DNA of 49,158 bases from Butyrivibrio sp. (GCA_024690485.1 JAILPB010000057.1:1-49158); one strand, 5' to 3'. Shown: positions 35,936 through 45,127, counted from the first letter of the stretch. Notes: generated by a model not told the origin, from the sequence alone. Translations and numbers: made by a program.

Positions 35936-36817
35936 ATGAGCTATATGGTAAATGACAGGCTGTTCTGGCCAGGGGGAAAGAAAAAGTGTCTTACATTAAG
36001 CTATGACGACGGAGTAACTCAGGATATCAGATTTCTGGAGATTCTTAATAAAGCAGGAGTAAAGGCAACTTTCAATTTAAATCCAGGATTATTTGGGGTA
36101 GAAGGAACAGTTGCAGCAGGTAAAAAGGAAGTCCCTCACATTAAGATCGCTGCTGATAAAATCCTGGAAACCTACCGGGGACATGAGATTGCTGCCCATG
36201 GACAGCTCCATACATCAATGTTTGGCATGGATCCTGCAAGATGCACTTACGAAATTTTAAAGAGCAGAAATGAGCTTGAAAAGCTATTAAAGAAGCCGGT
36301 TACTGGTTTTGCATATGCTTTTGGTGCATGCGATGAGACAATTGTTGCTGCAACCAAGGCTAGTGGCCTTAGATATGCAAGAACCGTAGTATCAACTCAC
36401 AGATTTGATATTCCGCAGAATTTCCTTTTGTGGGATGCCACCTGCCATCACAATGATGAGAAACTCCCTGAACTTACAGAGGAGTTTCTGTCCGATGATC
36501 CTTATTTTTCATTCTATTCACCGGCTAAGCTGTTCTATGTATGGGGACACGCTTATGAATTCGATCAGGATGATAACTGGGATATGTTTGAAAAATTCAT
36601 CGACAAGGTTTCAGGCAGAGATGACGTGTGGTATGCCACAAACGGTGAGATAGAGGAGTATGTGAGAGCTTACAGAAACCTCATCTTCTCAGTAGAATCC
36701 GACTATGTTACCAATCCTTCATCAATTCCGGTATGGATCGGCGGCGTATTTAACAGCGAGATTCTTTGCATCGGACCCGGAGAAACAAAGGAATTACCGC
36801 CAAAACAGAACGTTTAA
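35936..36817 (+). CDS. Polysaccharide deacetylase (CE4/NodB-like), cytoplasmic
   Basis: A 293-residue NodB-fold enzyme. Motif 1, TLSYDDG, gives the catalytic base and metal ligand (D24, D25); motif 2, AHGQLHTS, gives the metal ligands H88 and H92; a late histidine lies in VWGHAYEFD. Such enzymes remove N- or O-acetyl groups from sugars using a divalent metal. Most CE4 enzymes are exported, but this one starts directly with the catalytic domain, so it should act on an imported sugar. GGAGAGAG precedes the ATG. Last gene of the rightward operon. Confidence 0.9.
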   Translation: MSYMVNDRLFWPGGKKKCLTLSYDDGVTQDIRFLEILNKAGVKATFNLNPGLFGVEGTVAAGKKEVPHIKIAADKILETYRGHEIAAHGQLHTSMFGMDPARCTYEILKSRNELEKLLKKPVTGFAYAFGACDETIVAATKASGLRYARTVVSTHRFDIPQNFLLWDATCHHNDEKLPELTEEFLSDDPYFSFYSPAKLFYVWGHAYEFDQDDNWDMFEKFIDKVSGRDDVWYATNGEIEEYVRAYRNLIFSVESDYVTNPSSIPVWIGGVFNSEILCIGPGETKELPPKQNV

Positions 36818-36829
36818 TAACAAAAAGAT

Positions 36830-36861
36830 AAAGGCAAAGCTTTTAACCAAGCTTTGCCTTT
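36830..36861. terminator. Bidirectional terminator that overlaps the regulator's stop codon
   Basis: AAAGGCAAAGCTT (36830-36842) pairs perfectly over 13 bp with AAGCTTTGCCTTT (36849-36861). The stop and last codons of the convergent response regulator lie within the loop and right arm. Confidence 0.8.
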
Positions 36862-38438
36862 CTATATTCTGTAGGAGTCATATTCTCGTACTTTTTAAAC
36901 ATCTGAGTAAAATGAGAAAAATTCGTATAGCCAATCTCGCAGGAAATAAGGCTTATGGGGATGTTGGGATTTGATAACATGTCCTTTGCAACATCAAGCT
37001 TTACCTGTGTGATATAAGTTTTGATATTATGCCCCGTCTCTTTTTTGAAAACCTTGGTGAAGTACTCAGGGCTTCTGTGGACGTGATCTGCAACCTCTTT
37101 TACTGTGAGATCGCGGTTTATGTTATTCAGAATAAAGTTCTTGGCCTTAAGGATATCGTCATCTTCAGAGACATGAGAGCTCTTTTTATCAAGGGCTTTA
37201 GTCACAAAGAGAACAGCTTTTTTCAATGTATCTATATTCTGATAAGCATCCTGCATATCCTGATAGGAGTATTCTTCAGTAAAAACATCACTAATTTCAA
37301 TGCTGTTGTCGTACATATAGTTAAAGAAAAGCTGAGTGAGCTGCTGATGCAGGTCGCAGAGGCTGTTAAAGCTCGCAAGTCTTGCTGAGCTTATGAAATC
37401 CAGGTAGGAATTAACGGAGTTGTTAAGAAGCTCAAAATCAGCATTGTCGATCATTCGCTTCCAGCGATTAATGTTTTCTTTTAAATCTGATGAGGTTATC
37501 TCATGCCTGGATTCAGTTTTTCCGGTGTAATGGATTCCCGGAGAGAGGCTGACATTGTTAGCTATAGTATCCTCAATTGCATTTATCAGGTCGTGATTAT
37601 CTACAAAAGGAGCGCAATCTGAGATATATAGAGCCAGATTTGATGACATAAGAGCCTTCAGATTGCCATAAAGCTTCTCGCACCAGTCATTATCGATTTT
37701 AGAGAGGCCTCCGTCATTACTAAAGAACAGGAATACATATCTCTTGTATCTGTTCAGCGTAAGCAGAGTATAGATGCTGCTGTGATCGTATCTCACATGT
37801 TCCACTGCTGAAATAAAATTTTTCCTGATGGCCACATCTCCATAATTGGGGTCATCCATGGAAACGTAAGAATAGATATCCAGCATAAAAATCTTGACGA
37901 GGGAATCCTTATAAAGGGGATAGCCCATGCGCTCCAGCATATATCTGGATTCCTTGGAGGTCTCCACGTTCCTTGTAAAGAGATTAAGCACGATTCTGTC
38001 TGACATTTCAGGCTTTAATTCCTCGAAGAGACGGCCCTTTTCATATACGGCACGGTGCTCCTGATCAAGGTGATACTTATCAACTGCTCTGGAAAGAGCC
38101 TGCTCGATCTCATCATAGGGTGCAGGCTGCAGGATATAATCAAAGCAGCCAAGCTTAATGCTCTCCTGTGCATAGGAAAACTCCGCATGGCTTGTAAGCA
38201 AAATGCGGATAATATCAGGATATTCCTGACTTACAAAGCGGTTTAATTCAAGCCCGTTTTCTCCCGGCATTTCGATGTCACAGAGCATCACATGTACTTT
38301 GTTTTTGGAAAGGATATCCCTTGCCATAAGTGCGCTTGTGGCATAGAAAACCTGATCAAAACCAAGATCCTGAAAGTGAACTCCATATTCAATTCCATGT
38401 AATACGGATGTCTGATCATCCACAACTAAAATGTTCAT
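36843..38438 (-). CDS. Response regulator with AraC-type DNA-binding domain (YesN-like)
   Basis: A 531-residue regulator. The receiver domain (1 to about 120) has the acidic pair D7/D8 and phospho-acceptor D54 in LCDIEMPG. A middle region of about 300 residues is not assigned. The C-terminal about 100 residues form a double helix-turn-helix of the AraC type (DLTVKEVADHVHRSPEYFTKVF, then 'ISLISCEIGYTNFSHFTQMF'). It is encoded 6 bp after its kinase. Placed between the two halves of the acyl-hydrolase locus, it is the obvious activator of the transport and esterase promoters, where 21-bp-spaced direct repeats fit an AraC-type binder. Confidence 0.93.
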   Translation of the reverse strand: MNILVVDDQTSVLHGIEYGVHFQDLGFDQVFYATSALMARDILSKNKVHVMLCDIEMPGENGLELNRFVSQEYPDIIRILLTSHAEFSYAQESIKLGCFDYILQPAPYDEIEQALSRAVDKYHLDQEHRAVYEKGRLFEELKPEMSDRIVLNLFTRNVETSKESRYMLERMGYPLYKDSLVKIFMLDIYSYVSMDDPNYGDVAIRKNFISAVEHVRYDHSSIYTLLTLNRYKRYVFLFFSNDGGLSKIDNDWCEKLYGNLKALMSSNLALYISDCAPFVDNHDLINAIEDTIANNVSLSPGIHYTGKTESRHEITSSDLKENINRWKRMIDNADFELLNNSVNSYLDFISSARLASFNSLCDLHQQLTQLFFNYMYDNSIEISDVFTEEYSYQDMQDAYQNIDTLKKAVLFVTKALDKKSSHVSEDDDILKAKNFILNNINRDLTVKEVADHVHRSPEYFTKVFKKETGHNIKTYITQVKLDVAKDMLSNPNIPISLISCEIGYTNFSHFTQMFKKYENMTPTEYRKAKLG

Positions 38439-38444
38439 TTATAT

Positions 38445-40190
38445 TTATTCCTCATGTCCCGGATATGTAACGGGAATATATATCATTATCATCGCACCGC
38501 CATTTTCCTGATTGTTGAAAAATGCCAGGTTGCAATCGCCGTGGTAGAGAATCTGCATACGGCGCTTAAGATTGCTGATTCCTACGTGATATTGCTCGTA
38601 TTCACTGTCGGCGTCGAAATTAAGCTTCTCAAGCATGTCCTCTTCGTAGCCTGTGCCGTTGTCGGAAAGCCTGAGTCTTAGGTATTTCTTTTCATTGTTT
38701 TCAGCTATTTCGCCCTCGATGACAAATTGCAGCATTTTGTGGTACTGAGCGTTGTATTTTACTGCGTTTTCAAGGAAGGTCTGTATAAGTAGCGGTGGCA
38801 CCATGCAATCAAGGAGCTCCTGCGGGACCTTCTGAATAAGCATTATTGGTGTGCTTGAGTCTGTCTGGATTATGTTTGCATAGTCATTTACTTCATTTAG
38901 CTCGTCTTTAAGTGTTATAAGCGAGAGATTATCATGGAAAATAAACCTTATGTGGTCTGAAAAATTCATGATCATCCTACGCATTTTATCATATTCGCCC
39001 ATTTCCAACATGTTGTAGAGGCTCTTTAAGCAGTTGATAAAGAAGTGTGACCTTGTCTGCAGCTGGAAATACTGGAGCTGCGCATGTTCCTTTTCTGCTT
39101 TTCTGCTCTCATTTTCTCTGGCAAGCGACACCTTCTGCTTAACAAGAGAGGATAGAGCGTCGTTTATCTGGTTTATCTCCTGAATGTCAAATTTAAGGTC
39201 GCTCTCCGGGAGCTCGTTGGTATTCTGGGGGTCAGATAGGATCTGCGATGCCTCAGATATCTTATCCAAAGGATATACGAGAATCTTAAGCAGAAACTCG
39301 AAAATACCCATGATAAGGATTGCCAGCAGTATAAACGCAACGAACATTAAAAGCAGGAATGGACGATACTGTACGATATACTTTGATACCGGCATGATAC
39401 CGGCAAGCCGTACAGGCATGTTTTGGACATCTGTGGACTGGACTATGTAATGGAGCTTTGTGAAAAAGTCATTTTGGCTGTTTTGAAGCTCGTCTATGGT
39501 GATTCTCTTTTTAGCGAAAGCATCCTTGTTTGTGAGGATTTTTGATTCATTAAAAAAACTTATCTCGTAGTTTTCCGAATCGCCGTAATTTCTGTCCTTT
39601 GCAGCAAATTTTGACAGATCGATGCCTGCTGCAATGCAGAGTCTGTCCTTTTTATATGGAAGAATCAGGAGGACATTCTCCCCGTCATCATAGAGATTCC
39701 ATCTCCAATAAGAGGATAAGGGGAGCTCGTTGATGAAGGTTTCCAGAGATTTTTCCAACTGATAGTTTTTGTTAAAGTCGTTCTTATCGTATCCTGCGCC
39801 CACCTGCCAGATTGACACTTCATCATTTTCGGAAAAGGCCATGAGTATACTGCCGTATCTCACGCTTCCGTTTATGTGGGTTCTAAGCTGGTAGTCCAGA
39901 GTTATTTTCTCATTGTTCGAATAACTTCCCGAGGAAAGAGTGGAGAAACTGGTATTTGAGCTGTGAATATTCATGACGATATTTTGCAGATCAGAAGTCT
40001 GATTCTCTAGTTCCTGGGCATAGAAATCAAGAAGCGTTGCGGAACTTTTTGCAGACTGTTCCTGGAAGGTTTTGATTGACGTAATCGCAAAGATGATTAT
40101 GGTCACGACAAGAGCTATAGTTGCTGCTAAAAAAGATATCATCAGCACATTTTTAAAATGTATTGGTTTTTTGTATTGCTTTTTATCCAA
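38445..40190 (-). CDS. Sensor histidine kinase (YesM-like)
   Basis: A 581-residue membrane kinase. Membrane helices at about 17-41 and 277-301 flank an extracytoplasmic sensor of about 235 residues; a HAMP-like linker and coiled coil lead to the His_kinase domain. The phospho-accepting H382 sits in QTRSHFFINCLKSL, and the ATPase domain has NAVKYNAQY (N box) and LSDNGTGY. The outer sensor could detect an extracellular sugar or the loaded binding protein. The start is a TTG at 40190 with GGGAGG about 10 nt before it. A cre-like site lies next to that ribosome binding site. Confidence 0.92.
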   Translation of the reverse strand: MDKKQYKKPIHFKNVLMISFLAATIALVVTIIIFAITSIKTFQEQSAKSSATLLDFYAQELENQTSDLQNIVMNIHSSNTSFSTLSSGSYSNNEKITLDYQLRTHINGSVRYGSILMAFSENDEVSIWQVGAGYDKNDFNKNYQLEKSLETFINELPLSSYWRWNLYDDGENVLLILPYKKDRLCIAAGIDLSKFAAKDRNYGDSENYEISFFNESKILTNKDAFAKKRITIDELQNSQNDFFTKLHYIVQSTDVQNMPVRLAGIMPVSKYIVQYRPFLLLMFVAFILLAILIMGIFEFLLKILVYPLDKISEASQILSDPQNTNELPESDLKFDIQEINQINDALSSLVKQKVSLARENESRKAEKEHAQLQYFQLQTRSHFFINCLKSLYNMLEMGEYDKMRRMIMNFSDHIRFIFHDNLSLITLKDELNEVNDYANIIQTDSSTPIMLIQKVPQELLDCMVPPLLIQTFLENAVKYNAQYHKMLQFVIEGEIAENNEKKYLRLRLSDNGTGYEEDMLEKLNFDADSEYEQYHVGISNLKRRMQILYHGDCNLAFFNNQENGGAMIMIYIPVTYPGHEE

Positions 40191-40205
40191 ACTTCAGGGG
40201 CCTCC

Positions 40206-40219
40206 CGTAAACGCTTAAT
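40206..40219. promoter_or_regulatory. Candidate cre (CcpA) site in the kinase leader
   Basis: CGTAAACGCTTAAT matches 12 of 14 positions of the cre consensus TGWAARCGYTWNCW. It lies just upstream of the kinase ribosome binding site, where bound CcpA would act as a roadblock and put the two-component system under catabolite repression. Confidence 0.45.
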
Positions 40220-40303
40220 CAAAAAATATTCGTCTAATACAAAATTGTTACCTGTATTTTATCACACCGAAAAAGAAAAAATTTTTGAACAACCATAATG
40301 CTT

Positions 40304-40336
40304 TGAAAAGTGATAGTTATGGTCAGAAAATTGACA
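40304..40336 (+). promoter_or_regulatory. Pair of 21-bp-spaced candidate AraC-type sites before the esterase 2-4 genes
   Basis: TGAAAAGTGATA (40304-40315) and AGAAAATTGACA (40325-40336) are direct repeats 21 bp apart, with a further partial copy TGAAAAGTGCC at 40340. TATGAT at 40358-40363 may be the -10 box. The same words and spacing occur in the 31.3-31.4 kb control region. Confidence 0.55.
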
Positions 40337-40399
40337 GTTTGAAAAGTGCCTCTTTGATATGATTTTTACAGGGTTAAATAGCAAAAATAGGGAGGGTAT

Positions 40400-41950
40400 A
40401 TGGATATTAGCATAAAGCCCGGAGTACCTGATGATGACAACAGGGATTATCTTCCGGAAAAATGTAAGAATTCTGACATCGTAGTCAATGAAAATGGAAA
40501 CAATTCACAGCCGTATCCGGAGAGACTTAAGGAATTTACAGCGGTTTTGGCTGACGGAGTTGAAGATACATGGTATGAATACGTGCCTGCATCCTATGAC
40601 GGAACTAAGGATGTACCGCTTGTTTTCTCTATGCACGGAGGCCTTATGACAGGCTGGGGACAGGCAATTTATACTTCATGGACTCTAATGGCTGACAGGG
40701 ACGGATTTATCGTGGTATTTCCCAATGCTCACCAGGGCAGAGCATGGGAACTTCAGTGGGGCTACTGGGGAGTAACTCCCGAGGAGACAGCACCCGGGGA
40801 CAAGAACAGTCATCCTGTGGGACTTAAGGAAAGCCCTGACAATGTTCTTGAAAATCATGATGTTAAGATGATTCTCGCACTTATGGATCTGATAAATAGT
40901 AAGTACAGAATAGATAAGGGCAGAGTTTTTATGCAGGGAATGAGCATGGGGAATATGATGACAAGCCTCTTTGCAAGAAATCTTGGAAATAAGCTTGCAG
41001 GAGCTGCAGGCGCAGCTTGTTCCACATTTTTGTCCCTTATGTATGATGAGAACTATCGAATTAAAAATATAGGCGGCCCCCTGGCAATATGGGAGACCAG
41101 GCCTGAAACCAACAATATCCCTGAGGATATTGAATTCCAGAAAAAGATAAACAAGTACAACCGTCTCTACTGGATGCGCCTAAATGGCTGCAATGTGATC
41201 CCGAGGATCAGCATTCAGGGAGAAAACAATCTGGCCTTTTACGAGGGCAGAAACGCAGACGTGGTCTACCTTGATGTTAAAAACAGAGATCACGGTCAAA
41301 GCTTTGATGACGCAGCCCTTGTGTGGGACTATCTTTTTTCGGGAATAAGAAGGAATGCTGATGGAAAGATAGAGAAAATCCCATACACGCTGGAGAGAAA
41401 AGGCGATGAGTTTGCCCTTGCCTTTGCAGAGAATGCTTCTATGGCGTGGATTTCAGGCGAAGTTGTAAACATGGAAAAGCCTGCATTTAAGTGGAAAAAG
41501 CTGAAATACCATGGCCTTGATGGCGGAGTAAAGGTGAGAGGCGAATACCTTATGGCGCCCCTTTCTATTCTTGCTAAGGCCTTTGGAGCAGAGCTTAGCT
41601 ACGGAGATGATACTTTAAGCGCAGAGATTTCGTTTTCGCCGGATAGATTAGCAGGATCATGTAAACCTGCATGCAGAAAAATGCGCTTTTCGAAGGCAAG
41701 TATCGGATGCGTAGTGGACAATACCGTAAGGCAGATGTACTGCGAGGCTGTTCACAGAAACGGGGAGCTTTACGTATCTGCTGAATGGTTTGCAGGGGCT
41801 GCTTTCAACATGACAGTAAGTGAATGTGAAGGCGTCGTTTATATTACGGATCATTTCAGCCATCTGTCACTTTACATGGCAGATCTTATAAGAGACATCC
41901 TGGACGGCTGCGCTGTCCCGGATAACTACGACAGCATGGGGGATTTTTAA
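40400..41950 (+). CDS. PHB-depolymerase-like esterase with stalk-like domain, paralogue 2
   Basis: A 516-residue paralogue of the gene at 34403. The conserved N-terminal block PGVPDDDNRDYLP ... VVNENGNNS occupies 8-36. HGGLMTGWGQ lies at 79-88, nucleophile Ser182 in QGMSMGN, and histidine H298 in NRDHGQ. The stalk-like C-terminal domain starts near 375 (EYLMAPLSILAKAFGAEL; ELYVSAEWFAGAAFNM). It differs from the others by an insertion around residues 113-145. No signal peptide. AGGGAGGG precedes the ATG. First of three tandem copies; its stop lies 1 bp before the next ATG. Confidence 0.87.
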   Translation: MDISIKPGVPDDDNRDYLPEKCKNSDIVVNENGNNSQPYPERLKEFTAVLADGVEDTWYEYVPASYDGTKDVPLVFSMHGGLMTGWGQAIYTSWTLMADRDGFIVVFPNAHQGRAWELQWGYWGVTPEETAPGDKNSHPVGLKESPDNVLENHDVKMILALMDLINSKYRIDKGRVFMQGMSMGNMMTSLFARNLGNKLAGAAGAACSTFLSLMYDENYRIKNIGGPLAIWETRPETNNIPEDIEFQKKINKYNRLYWMRLNGCNVIPRISIQGENNLAFYEGRNADVVYLDVKNRDHGQSFDDAALVWDYLFSGIRRNADGKIEKIPYTLERKGDEFALAFAENASMAWISGEVVNMEKPAFKWKKLKYHGLDGGVKVRGEYLMAPLSILAKAFGAELSYGDDTLSAEISFSPDRLAGSCKPACRKMRFSKASIGCVVDNTVRQMYCEAVHRNGELYVSAEWFAGAAFNMTVSECEGVVYITDHFSHLSLYMADLIRDILDGCAVPDNYDSMGDF

Positions 41951-41951
41951 T

Positions 41952-43469
41952 ATGGAAAACGAGATTAAATTAAGAGCAGGTGTCCCTGATGATAAAAACA
42001 GAGATTATCTGCCTGAATCAATATATCATTCAAAAATTGTAGTAAACGAAAACGGAAACAATTCACAGCCATACCCCGAGAGACTTGAGGAGTTTCACGA
42101 GGAATTGGTTGAAAAAGGCAAGGAGGACGTATGGTTCGAGTACGCTCCCGAGTGTTATGACGGAAAAACCAAGGTTCCGCTTATCATCTCTCTTCACGGA
42201 GGCCTTATGACAGGCTGGGGACAGGCAATTTACTCAACCTGGACCATGGTGGCAGACAGAGATAACTGCATTGTTTTTTTCCCAAATGCTTCTTCAAGAA
42301 AAATGTGGCTTGTGGAATATTCTGCCAAGGATCTTGCAAATAAGGCTATAGCTGATGAGCCTGAGGAACTTCATGCAGAGGTTCCGCCTGAGGATCCAAA
42401 TGATAATCATGATATGCAACTTGTTCTCCATCTAATCGAGAGAGCTAAGGAGAAATACAACATCGACGAAGGCAGAATTTTTATCCAGGGCATGAGCGCA
42501 GGAAACCTGATGTCATCCTATTTTTCCAGATATTTTGGTGACAGGATAACAGGCCTTGGAGAGTCTGCAGGGCCTACATTTGATCCGGCCCTTTTGTTTA
42601 ATGAGGATGGGTCTCTTCATAATTTTTCCGGTCCTATGGCTGTATGGCAGACCAGACCTGAGAGAAACGGCGTTCCGGATTTCTGTGCATATACCGACCT
42701 GGAGCTATATCGCTATAACAGAGAGTACTGGCTTAAGGTCAACGGCTGCGATCCGGTACCGGAGATTTCAATTCTTGGAGAAGACAACTACGCATTTTAT
42801 GAAGGAAAAGGAGCACCTTTTGTATATCTCGATGTTAAAAACAGAGATCACGGTCAGACCTTCGACGAAGCATTTTTGCAGTGGGATTTCCTGTTTTCCG
42901 GTATAAGAAGGAAGGAAAACGGCGAGATAGAGGATTTTGGCTCAAGAAATAAGAGAATGGGAGATAGCTTCAATATTGCTCTTTATGCAGGGTCAAATAC
43001 CATTTTCTACAATAATGAGCTGGTGGATATTGATAAGCCCGTTCTTAGATGGAAGAAGTACAAGTATCACGGACAAAACGGCAAGGAACTGGTTCGCGGA
43101 GACTATATCATGGTACCTCTTTCGTTTCTGTCAAAGTGCGACGGAGCAAAGGTAAGTTATGACAAGGGCAATGAAACAGCTACCGTGCAGCTTTCAGACG
43201 GAAAAGTGCTTCAGTTTGCAATAGGAAGCATCGGCTGCGTAATAGATAACGACGTAAGACAGATGTACTGCGAAGCAATCCACAGAAACGATGAACTTTA
43301 TATTCCTTTTGAGTGGTTTGCAAGGATGATAAAGGGCTGGACTGCATCTGAGTGCGATGAAGTGGTTTATGTAACGGATCATTATGCAGAGCTTTCAATA
43401 AATATGGCAGACCTTATAAAAGACCTCCTTTGCAGGGATTTTTGGTCTGATGTAGCAAAAAATGCCTGA
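41952..43469 (+). CDS. PHB-depolymerase-like esterase with stalk-like domain, paralogue 3
   Basis: A 505-residue paralogue with the same layout: N-terminal block PDDKNRDYLP ... VVNENGNNS, HGGLMTGWGQ at 82-91, nucleophile Ser182 in QGMSAGN, NRDHGQ near residue 298, and a stalk-like tail (YIMVPLSFLSKCDGAKV; ELYIPFEWFARMIKGW). It starts 1 bp after paralogue 2, so the two are translationally linked. No signal peptide. The divergence between copies suggests different acyl or sugar preferences rather than simple dosage. Confidence 0.87.
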   Translation: MENEIKLRAGVPDDKNRDYLPESIYHSKIVVNENGNNSQPYPERLEEFHEELVEKGKEDVWFEYAPECYDGKTKVPLIISLHGGLMTGWGQAIYSTWTMVADRDNCIVFFPNASSRKMWLVEYSAKDLANKAIADEPEELHAEVPPEDPNDNHDMQLVLHLIERAKEKYNIDEGRIFIQGMSAGNLMSSYFSRYFGDRITGLGESAGPTFDPALLFNEDGSLHNFSGPMAVWQTRPERNGVPDFCAYTDLELYRYNREYWLKVNGCDPVPEISILGEDNYAFYEGKGAPFVYLDVKNRDHGQTFDEAFLQWDFLFSGIRRKENGEIEDFGSRNKRMGDSFNIALYAGSNTIFYNNELVDIDKPVLRWKKYKYHGQNGKELVRGDYIMVPLSFLSKCDGAKVSYDKGNETATVQLSDGKVLQFAIGSIGCVIDNDVRQMYCEAIHRNDELYIPFEWFARMIKGWTASECDEVVYVTDHYAELSINMADLIKDLLCRDFWSDVAKNA

Positions 43470-43525
43470 ATTTGTGACAGGTTAAATTTTTGGAAGTGTA
43501 AAGTAGATTATGAAAACTTTGAACC

Positions 43526-43564
43526 GTCATAAGGAATCCACCACAAGTGGTAACCCCTTATGAC
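43526..43564 (+). other. Hairpin between paralogues 3 and 4
   Basis: GTCATAAGG (43526-43534) pairs with CCTTATGAC (43556-43564), and inside it ACCAC (43540-43544) with GTGGT (43547-43551). No T-run follows. It lies 21 nt before the start of paralogue 4 and could stabilise or partition the mRNA. Confidence 0.55.
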
Positions 43565-43585
43565 AAATTTGGGAAGGAAAATGAA

Positions 43586-45127
43586 ATGGAAGAAGGAAAA
43601 GTAAGGATTATTCCCGGTGTTCCGGATGACGATAACAGGGAATATCTTCCGGAAAAGTGCAAAACAACGGATATTGTAGTCAATGAAAACGGAAATAACT
43701 CAATAGTTATGCCTAAGAGACTTCAGGAATTTCACGGGGTTATATGTGACGGACTTGAGGATGAGTGGTATGTTTATGTACCCGAGTCCTATGACGGTTC
43801 AAAGGCTGTGCCCCTGGTAATCGGCTGCCACGGCGGTCTTATGACAGGATGGGGACATGCTATTTATACCTCATGGTGCCTTGTGGCTGACAGAGAGGAC
43901 TTTATTTGCTGCTTCCCCAACGCCCATTCAGACAGAATGTGGCCTGTTGAAGGCATAGCAGAGACCTTTGATTCCAAGGAAGCACCTGAACTGCCGGTAG
44001 TACTTCCGCCCAAGGATATCAAGGACAACCATGATAATAACATGCTTCTTGGTCTTATTAAAAAGATGCAGGAGGACTACAATATCGATAAGGGCCGCAT
44101 TTTCATGCAGGGTATGAGCATGGGAAACCTTATGGCAGGCCAGTTCGCAAGATACTGTGGTGATATTCTGGCCGGCTGCGCGGGAAGCGGCGGGCCGGTA
44201 GAGCCCTTCGTAATCTTTAACAGAGACGGAAGTGTGAAAAATAAAGCCGGAGCCCTTACAATATGGCAGTCAAGACCTGAGAAAAACGGGCTTCCTCCGG
44301 GAAAGAACTACGACGAGTTCACAGTTACAAAACTCAACAGAATCTATTGGATGAAGATCAATGAATGTGAGGAACTTCCTGAGATTTCAATTCACGGCGA
44401 GGACAATTTCGCGTTCTTTAAGGGTAAAAAAGCAGATCTTGTGTACCTTGATATCAAGAACAGAGATCACGGTCAGACTCTTGATGAGGCATTTTTATAC
44501 TGGGATTACCTCTTTGCAGGAGCAAGGAGACTTGAGGACGGCACTATAGAGAGCGGCGAATCCAGAATCCCCAGAAAGGGCGATGATTTTGCTATTGCTG
44601 CGGCTGAGGGAATGGACAAAGTCTGGTTTAAAAACAGTGTTGTTTCCATGAAAACCAAGGCAGTATGGTGGAAAAAGCTCAAATATCACGGATTGAACGG
44701 TGGAACAATTGCAAGAGGAGAGTACCTTTGCCTTCCTCTGTCATTTCTGGCAGAAGCTTTCGGAGCAAAATATACAACAATGGACGATGGTCACTCCTGC
44801 GAGCTTAGTCTTAAGGATGGCAGAACACTGCAGTTTGCAAGGGGAAGTATCCTCTGCCTCATAGATAATGATGCAAGGCAGATGTACTGCGAATGCCTAG
44901 AGAGAGACGGAGAACTTCTGGTTTCAGCTGAGTGGTTTGCGGGATATATTTTCAATATGCACGTTTCTATGGTAGATCACGTGGTTTACATCACGGATCA
45001 TTTCATAGATCTGTCTGCACTTATGGCGGATCTTATCAGGGATATCCTCTCAGGAAACCCTAACCCTGATCCTGCAAGCTTTGAATGCGTAAGAAATCAG
45101 CCGGATAGCGTGAAGGACAGACGTTGA
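43586..45127 (+). CDS. PHB-depolymerase-like esterase with stalk-like domain, paralogue 4
   Basis: A 513-residue paralogue: PGVPDDDNREYLP ... VVNENGNNS at the N-terminus, HGGLMTGWGH at 82-91, nucleophile Ser178 in QGMSMGN, NRDHGQ, and a stalk-like tail (YLCLPLSFLAEAFGAKY; ELLVSAEWFAGYIFNM). I chose the ATG at 43586, preceded by GGGAAGG; a GTG at 43547 lies inside the hairpin and lacks a binding site. No signal peptide. It follows paralogue 3 by 116 bp. Confidence 0.87.
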   Translation: MEEGKVRIIPGVPDDDNREYLPEKCKTTDIVVNENGNNSIVMPKRLQEFHGVICDGLEDEWYVYVPESYDGSKAVPLVIGCHGGLMTGWGHAIYTSWCLVADREDFICCFPNAHSDRMWPVEGIAETFDSKEAPELPVVLPPKDIKDNHDNNMLLGLIKKMQEDYNIDKGRIFMQGMSMGNLMAGQFARYCGDILAGCAGSGGPVEPFVIFNRDGSVKNKAGALTIWQSRPEKNGLPPGKNYDEFTVTKLNRIYWMKINECEELPEISIHGEDNFAFFKGKKADLVYLDIKNRDHGQTLDEAFLYWDYLFAGARRLEDGTIESGESRIPRKGDDFAIAAAEGMDKVWFKNSVVSMKTKAVWWKKLKYHGLNGGTIARGEYLCLPLSFLAEAFGAKYTTMDDGHSCELSLKDGRTLQFARGSILCLIDNDARQMYCECLERDGELLVSAEWFAGYIFNMHVSMVDHVVYITDHFIDLSALMADLIRDILSGNPNPDPASFECVRNQPDSVKDRR

